From assembly GCA_041650635.1 (NCBI GenBank), contig JBAZKV010000016.1:1-42698 (forward strand): a DNA stretch of 42,698 nt. Reading direction: 5' to 3'. Position numbers and translations under genes: made by a program. The notes under the pieces are model-generated. The model did not search any database. It saw nothing but the letters and a program-made list of their open reading frames with translations, and had not been told where the DNA came from. Position 1 is the stretch's first letter. Each line of letters begins with the position of its first letter. Shown piece by piece: positions 38,577 to 42,698 of this stretch. The stretch comes from Candidatus Margulisiibacteriota bacterium (GTDB taxonomy: Bacteria; Margulisbacteria; WOR-1; JAKLHX01; JBAZKV01).

Positions 38577-39626
38577 ATGAAAATTGCCAGGCTGCCGGTT
38601 TGTTTGTGTCTTCTGACGGTAATGACCGCCGCAGTTTTTGCAATGGGGGAGGGGGCCTCGGACGAGATGAAGTTCATGGGCTCTTCGGATGTCATAAAAC
38701 CTTCGCCCATAATGACCAAACTTACCAAAATAACAAGCACGGGGCATAATGTATACCCTGCCTGCGCCGGCGACGGGGATATAGCCTTTCAAACATATAC
38801 CGAGGAAGAAACGGTTAACTCCGAGGGCAACAAAGTTCCTGTAGGTGTATTCAACATCATGATAAGCAACGGCAACACCTACAGCATGGTGACCAATGAC
38901 AAGCATAAAAATGAGTTCCCCGCCTTTGTGAACGACCAAAAGATAATATTCAGTTCCAACAGGATGTGGAACGAAAAACTTTGGATAGCGGATGCTTCCG
39001 GCAAGGGCGGCCTTATACAGCTGACATCAAGCAATACCAACGACTTTTTCCCCAATGTTTCGCGCGACGGCAAAAAAGTGGTCTTCTCCTCTTTTATGAA
39101 ATTTTTTACCCCGCCGCTTTCTGTCGCCAACCTCGGGGCAAGGTGGATGATCTGGGGAATGCTGGGGGAGATGCCCACTATCTGGATGGTGGATGTGGAC
39201 GGCAGGAACCTGACCCAGTTCACCGAGGGTATAAGACCTGTATGGTCGTTCGACGGCAAAAAGATCGCATATTATAAACAGACGGGAAAGTATTACCAGG
39301 TCTGGGTCATGGATGCTGACGGCAGCAACCAGACCCAGCTTACCAATGGAGAGTATAACTCGATAGAGCCGTCCTGGACGCCCGACGGAAGGCTGGTCTT
39401 TGCCTCCAACGCCGCGGGCAACTATGATATCTGGAGCCAGAAGATAGACGGCACGGAACTTACCCAGCTTACGATACAGGACAGCTATGAAGGAGCCCCG
39501 GCCTGTTCCTATGACGGCAAGTATGTATACTTCCATTCTTTTCTCGGGAAAAGCTGGAATATCTGGCAGATGGAACTGGCAAAACCGTTCCAGGGGGACG
39601 GAGCAAAGGTCCATACAGCCAACTGA
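38577..39626 (+). CDS. TolB-like beta-propeller protein
   Basis: A 349-residue exported protein. A signal peptide (KIARLPVCLCLLTVMTAAVFA) is followed by PD40-type propeller blades, recognisable by SFDGKKIAYY, TPDGRLVFASNAAGNYDIW, YDGKYVYFHS and MDADGSNQTQLTNGEYNS. These are the repeats of TolB and related periplasmic propellers. No Pal, TolA or TolQR gene is nearby, so it is TolB-like rather than proven TolB. It is the first gene of a unit with mscS 24 bases downstream. Confidence 0.88.
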   Translation: MKIARLPVCLCLLTVMTAAVFAMGEGASDEMKFMGSSDVIKPSPIMTKLTKITSTGHNVYPACAGDGDIAFQTYTEEETVNSEGNKVPVGVFNIMISNGNTYSMVTNDKHKNEFPAFVNDQKIIFSSNRMWNEKLWIADASGKGGLIQLTSSNTNDFFPNVSRDGKKVVFSSFMKFFTPPLSVANLGARWMIWGMLGEMPTIWMVDVDGRNLTQFTEGIRPVWSFDGKKIAYYKQTGKYYQVWVMDADGSNQTQLTNGEYNSIEPSWTPDGRLVFASNAAGNYDIWSQKIDGTELTQLTIQDSYEGAPACSYDGKYVYFHSFLGKSWNIWQMELAKPFQGDGAKVHTAN

Positions 39627-39650
39627 TATGCTTTTTGAAAGGGGTCATAT

Positions 39651-40712
39651 ATGTCTTTTGACCCGATACTGTCAAATGTCATTTTAGGCAACAAACTCTC
39701 CGACTACCTGATCTTTGCTTCGATCATCGCGGGAGGAGTATTTGCGGTCAAGCTCTTTGCTTTTGTCGTGCTGACCAGGATAAAGGTGCAGGCAAAGAGA
39801 ACAGCGACCACCGTGGATGACCTTGTTGTGCGTATCTTTGAAAGAACGCTATTGCCTCTGGCCTATGTTTTTGTGGTTTACCTCAGTCTCAATTATTTGG
39901 TCCTGCCGCAAAAGATAAAGCGTCTGGTGGATATGAGCTGGACGGCTGCGCTTTCAATATCCTTTATCTTTTTCCTGGTCTCGATCATCGAACATGCCCT
40001 TGAAAAATTATGGATCAAAAAGCAGAAAGATGAAAAAAGAGAAAAGAGCCTCAAGAGCATCGTAGCAGCACTAAAGATCATTATATGGGGAATAGGCCTG
40101 ACTTTCTTGATGGATAATCTCGGCTTCAAAGTTTCTGCTGTTGTGGCGGGGCTCGGGATAGGGGGCATTGCCGTTGCACTTGCAGCGCAGGCTGTTCTTG
40201 GCGATCTGTTCAGCTATTTTGCTATCTTTTTTGACAGGCCTTTTGAAGAAGGTGATTTTATCGTGATCGGCGACTTTATGGGCTCCGTGGAGCATATAGG
40301 CATCAAGACAACTCGACTGCGCAGTCTTGGCGGCGAGCAGATCATTTTTTCCAACACGGACCTGACCAACTCAAGGGTGCGTAATTACAAAAGGATGGAC
40401 AGAAGAAGGGTGGTGTTCAAGTTTGGTCTGACCTACAGCACAGAAACAGTAAAGCTTAAAGAGGTCCCGGGTTTGATAGCTGGTATCATCAGAAAAACCG
40501 GAAAAGCCGAGCTTGACAGGGCCCACTTTGCCTCTTTCGGGGATTCCAGCCTTATCTTTGAGGTCGTGTATTATGTTAACAGTCCGGATTACAATACCTA
40601 TATGGACCTTCAGCAGGAAATCAACCTTGCCATCAAGGAAGAGGTCGAAAAACGCGGCCTTGAATTTGCTTTTCCGACGCAAACGCTTTATCTGTACGGA
40701 AATTCCAGATAA
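39651..40712 (+). CDS. MscS family mechanosensitive channel
   Basis: A 353-residue channel that opens under membrane stretch to release solutes. There are about five helices before the pore. The pore helix and following beta domain read VAGLGIGGIAVALAAQAVLGDL, then FDRPFEEGDFIVIGDFMGSVEHIGIKTTRLRS and GGEQIIFSNTDLTNSRVRNY, the MscS signature. AAAGGGG precedes the ATG. It lies 24 bases after the TolB-like gene, and a tRNA cluster follows. Confidence 0.94.
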   Translation: MSFDPILSNVILGNKLSDYLIFASIIAGGVFAVKLFAFVVLTRIKVQAKRTATTVDDLVVRIFERTLLPLAYVFVVYLSLNYLVLPQKIKRLVDMSWTAALSISFIFFLVSIIEHALEKLWIKKQKDEKREKSLKSIVAALKIIIWGIGLTFLMDNLGFKVSAVVAGLGIGGIAVALAAQAVLGDLFSYFAIFFDRPFEEGDFIVIGDFMGSVEHIGIKTTRLRSLGGEQIIFSNTDLTNSRVRNYKRMDRRRVVFKFGLTYSTETVKLKEVPGLIAGIIRKTGKAELDRAHFASFGDSSLIFEVVYYVNSPDYNTYMDLQQEINLAIKEEVEKRGLEFAFPTQTLYLYGNSR

Positions 40713-40747
40713 GGTCCTCTTAAAACAGTATTTCATTATTCTGCTGT

Positions 40748-40755
40748 GTTATAAT
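40748..40755 (+). promoter_or_regulatory. Possible extended -10 promoter of the tRNA cluster
   Basis: TGTTATAAT-type element ending at 40755, 13 bases before the 5' end of tRNA-Lys. No clear -35 box. Confidence 0.5.
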
Positions 40756-40768
40756 TTAATCTGTGTCC

Positions 40769-40841
40769 GAGCCACTAGCTCATCTGGTAGAGCACTTGCC
40801 TTTTAAGCAAGTGGTGCCGCGTTCAAGTCGCGGGTGGCTCA
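40769..40841 (+). tRNA. tRNA-Lys (TTT)
   Basis: A 73-base cloverleaf: acceptor GAGCCAC/GTGGCTC, anticodon loop CTTTTAA giving TTT. First of a tRNA cluster. CCA is not encoded. Confidence 0.96.
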
Positions 40842-40846
40842 AATGG

Positions 40847-40922
40847 GGGCCCGTGGTGTAGCCTGGTCTAACACGCATGCCTGTCACGCATGAGATCGAG
40901 GGTTCAAATCCCTTCGGGCCCG
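40847..40922 (+). tRNA. tRNA-Asp (GTC)
   Basis: A 76-base cloverleaf: acceptor GGGCCCG/CGGGCCC, anticodon loop CTGTCAC giving GTC. Followed by a run of eight T. Confidence 0.96.
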
Positions 40923-40939
40923 TTTTTTTTGTTTGAGGT

Positions 40940-41012
40940 GCCGCGGTAGCTCAGTTGGTAGAGCAGTAGCCTGAAAAGCTATGTGTCGGCGGTTCAATTC
41001 CGCCCTGCGGCA
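40940..41012 (+). tRNA. tRNA-Phe (GAA)
   Basis: A 73-base cloverleaf: acceptor GCCGCGG/CTGCGGC with one mismatch or wobble pair, anticodon loop CTGAAAA giving GAA. Confidence 0.95.
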
Positions 41013-41018
41013 TTTTTG

Positions 41019-41090
41019 GCCCGTGTAGCTCAGCGGTAGAGCAGCGGTTTTGTAAACCGCAGGTCGTCAGTTCAAACCTGACCGCGGGCT
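41019..41090 (+). tRNA. tRNA-Thr (TGT)
   Basis: A 72-base cloverleaf: acceptor GCCCGTG/CGCGGGC, anticodon loop TTTGTAA giving TGT. Nearly identical outside the anticodon arm to the tRNA-Thr at 41561-41633. Confidence 0.95.
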
Positions 41091-41111
41091 AAAAGCTAAG
41101 GAGGATAGGCC

Positions 41112-41477
41112 ATGCAAAAAAGGATCCTTCTGGTAGATGATGAAAGCGACATTAAGCAGATCCTGAAAGCCATCCTCGAGAACGAGGGATATCAGATACT
41201 TGAAGCCGCCGACGGCAGGGAAGGTTTTGAAAAAGCGCTTGCCGAAAAGCCGGACCTTATTATCCTTGACATAATGATGCCTAATCTGGACGGGTTCGGG
41301 ACCGCGGAAAAATTGAAGACCAACAAAGACACCTTTGGCATACCTATCATAATGCTTACAGCAAAGGATGAGCCGATCGACAAGGAAAAAGCTATCGCTC
41401 TGGGAGTGAATTCCTTTATAGTCAAACTGTTCGATCTGGAAGAGCTGAGACAGACGGTCAAAGAAACGATCGGATAG
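41112..41477 (+). CDS. Single-domain response regulator (CheY-like receiver)
   Basis: A 121-residue receiver domain with no output domain. The acidic pair is in LLVDDESD, the phospho-acceptor Asp in LIILDIMMP, the switch Thr in IIMLTAKDE and the conserved Lys in FIVKLFDLEEL. The proline that normally follows this Lys (KP) is replaced by Leu, which may change the local cis-peptide turn. AAGGAGG precedes the ATG. It lies between two tRNA-Thr genes with no histidine kinase nearby, so its partner is unknown. Confidence 0.93.
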   Translation: MQKRILLVDDESDIKQILKAILENEGYQILEAADGREGFEKALAEKPDLIILDIMMPNLDGFGTAEKLKTNKDTFGIPIIMLTAKDEPIDKEKAIALGVNSFIVKLFDLEELRQTVKETIG

Positions 41478-41504
41478 GTGCTTTTAGCCCAACAGATAGG
41501 CTTG

Positions 41505-41558
41505 TCCCGAGCGAGGAGCGCAGCGACGAGTCGAGCGAACCTTCGACAGGCTCAGGTC
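41505..41558. repeat. GC-rich low-complexity spacer, possible dispersed repeat
   Basis: Recurring GAGCG and CGACGAG units followed by TTCGACAGGCTCAGG. Similar short elements are often dispersed between genes in bacteria. No second copy is in the window. Confidence 0.3.
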
Positions 41559-41560
41559 AG

Positions 41561-41633
41561 GCCCGTGTAGCTCAGCTGGTAGAGCAGCGGTATCGTAAAC
41601 CGCAGGTCGTCAGTTCGATCCTGACCGCGGGCT
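41561..41633 (+). tRNA. tRNA-Thr (CGT)
   Basis: A 73-base cloverleaf: acceptor GCCCGTG/CGCGGGC, anticodon loop ATCGTAA giving CGT. It closely matches the tRNA-Thr(TGT) upstream and probably arose from it by duplication. Confidence 0.95.
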
Positions 41634-41763
41634 TACATGTAATCTTGGATGCCAGGATGCTTCCCCAACAATCCCTCAATTTTGGCCGATGTTCCCTGAA
41701 ATTACAGATTTTTCTTAACGATAAATCCAACAGATAAGCCTTTCAAATGGGAGTAGCGCCAAT

Positions 41764-42698
41764 ATGTCTTTAGCAGAAAAAACGGTTCTTGTCTTGAATG
41801 CAGGAAGTTCCTCGCTCAAATACCAGTTGCTCAGAGGCGGAACATCAGTAGCGGCAGGGAATGTGACCGAGATAGGAAGGGACGCCGTGTATAAGATGTC
41901 CCTGCCGGTAAAGAGAGAGTGGGATTGTAAGGCGCCGGACCATAGTGAGGCGCTTTCCCATATAGTAAAAGAATTAAGCGTCCATGATATAAGTGTTGCC
42001 ACTCTTACCGGGGTTGGCCATAGAGTGGTTCACGGGGGGAGTTCTTTTACCTGTTCAGCTCTGATAGATGATGCGGTTGAAAGCGCGATAGAAAAACTTA
42101 TCCCCCTTGCCCCTCTGCATAATTCCGCCAACCTTAACGGGATCAGGGCGGCTAGGCAGCTGTTCCCCGGAGTTCCGCAGGTAGCTGTGTTTGACACAGC
42201 GTTCCATCAGACCATGCCAGAGGAGGCCTACACTTACGGTCTTCCTCTGGAATTCAGGGACGCTCTTGGCGCAAGACGGTACGGCTTCCACGGCACTTCC
42301 CACCTTTATGTGTCAAGAGTGGCTGCGGTCATGATGGGGGCAGATCTTAAGGATGTTAACCTGGTCACGCTGCATCTTGGCAACGGCTCAAGCCTTTGCG
42401 CTGTCAGGGGAGGCCTGTCCATAGATACCACCATGGGCCTTACTCCGAATGAAGGCCCGCTAATGGGAACAAGGTCGGGATCCCTTGATTCCGGGGTCTT
42501 TAAATACCTGCTTGACTCCATTCCTGACCTTACCCCGGACGGGCTTGACGAAATGCTCAACAAAAAATCAGGGCTTTTGGGTTTGTCGGGGTATTCCAGC
42601 GATAGGGTGGCCATAGACGAGCTTGCAGAAAAAGAAGAGCCGGATATAAGGTGCGGGCTCGCGCGCAGGGTTGAGACCCATATGGTAAGAAAGTATTT
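41764..42698 (+). CDS. ackA: Acetate kinase, partial (runs off the window)
   Basis: The first 311 residues of acetate kinase, which makes ATP from acetyl phosphate in fermentation. Clear motifs are LVLNAGSSSLKYQLL at the start, GHRVVHGG, VFDTAFHQTMP with the catalytic Asp, YGFHGTSHLYV, LVTLHLGNGSSLCAV and TTMGLTPNEGPLMGTRSG. The 3' end lies beyond 42698; about 90 residues are missing. GGGAG lies 10-12 bases before the ATG. The 130-base gap from the last tRNA holds no other feature that I can recognise. It supports an acetate-producing, hydrogen-handling metabolism together with HydEFG. Confidence 0.96.
   Translation, partial: MSLAEKTVLVLNAGSSSLKYQLLRGGTSVAAGNVTEIGRDAVYKMSLPVKREWDCKAPDHSEALSHIVKELSVHDISVATLTGVGHRVVHGGSSFTCSALIDDAVESAIEKLIPLAPLHNSANLNGIRAARQLFPGVPQVAVFDTAFHQTMPEEAYTYGLPLEFRDALGARRYGFHGTSHLYVSRVAAVMMGADLKDVNLVTLHLGNGSSLCAVRGGLSIDTTMGLTPNEGPLMGTRSGSLDSGVFKYLLDSIPDLTPDGLDEMLNKKSGLLGLSGYSSDRVAIDELAEKEEPDIRCGLARRVETHMVRKY

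Noticed and set aside
38577..39626. True TolB of the Tol-Pal system
   Set aside because: Propeller repeats fit, but no tolQRA or pal is nearby and the N-terminal TolB domain is not evident, so only TolB-like is claimed.
41634..41763. Regulatory element before ackA
   Set aside because: No promoter boxes, hairpin or known motif could be supported in these 130 bases.

Overview
The window looks like chromosome from an uncultured anaerobic, fermentative bacterium with a two-membrane envelope. The support is a complete set of [FeFe]-hydrogenase maturases (HydE, HydG, HydF), a start of acetate kinase, iron-sulphur ATPases and several envelope proteins (AsmA-like, a barrel protein, Spy/CpxP-like, TolB-like). 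No rRNA or classic marker gene is present, so a lineage cannot be fixed. A candidate phylum such as Margulisbacteria/WOR-1 is only a guess from overall gene flavour. Genes are densely packed with many 1-10 base overlaps. Operon leaders are either preceded by strong Shine-Dalgarno sites or sit 6-9 bases after a -10 box with no Shine-Dalgarno, which suggests leaderless mRNAs.

Layout. 1-3911 (minus): crcB and DUF190 (fluoride), an unknown gene, a class II aldolase, then pyrK and pyrD (pyrimidine synthesis). 3984-7483 (plus): a P-type cation ATPase and a membrane protein. 7489-9793: a small transporter, a methyltransferase, and a DsrE-like protein with a secreted metallo-hydrolase. 9827-18244 (minus): one long operon led by a DUF134 regulator and ending in hydF-hydG-hydE. 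Between them are DUF5320, a methyltransferase, two NifX-like proteins, two ferredoxin-fused MinD-type ATPases, a C_GCAxxG_C_C redox protein and an Mrp/NBP35 ATPase. This reads as an iron-sulphur cofactor assembly operon, but no hydrogenase structural gene is in the window.

18275-19932: a YibE/F-type membrane protein and a CIRCE-controlled Hsp20. 19997-24207 (minus): an arsenic operon in which a second DUF134 protein takes the place normally held by ArsR, followed by ACR3, ArsM, a cupin, an ArsP-type permease and an exported thioredoxin. 24288-27772: a deoxyhypusine-synthase-like enzyme, an exported DUF4412-like protein, a LOG-domain fusion and an RRM protein. 27936-34334 (minus): envelope genes downstream of a Fic-ClpB pair; the ClpB lacks its N-terminal domain and overlaps the Fic gene by 32 bases.

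34377-42698: a GyrI-like membrane-anchored protein; two tRNA-Ser genes with a shared palindromic upstream repeat; a frameshifted four-helix-bundle (23S intervening-sequence type) gene enclosed by a perfect 74-base direct repeat; TspO; a phosphatase; DUF4239; TolB-like; MscS; a tRNA cluster (Lys, Asp, Phe, Thr, response regulator, Thr); and the start of ackA.

The parts most worth pursuing are the DUF134-controlled operons with their palindromic operators, the Fic-ClpB overlap, and the tRNA-Ser repeat with its enclosed gene.
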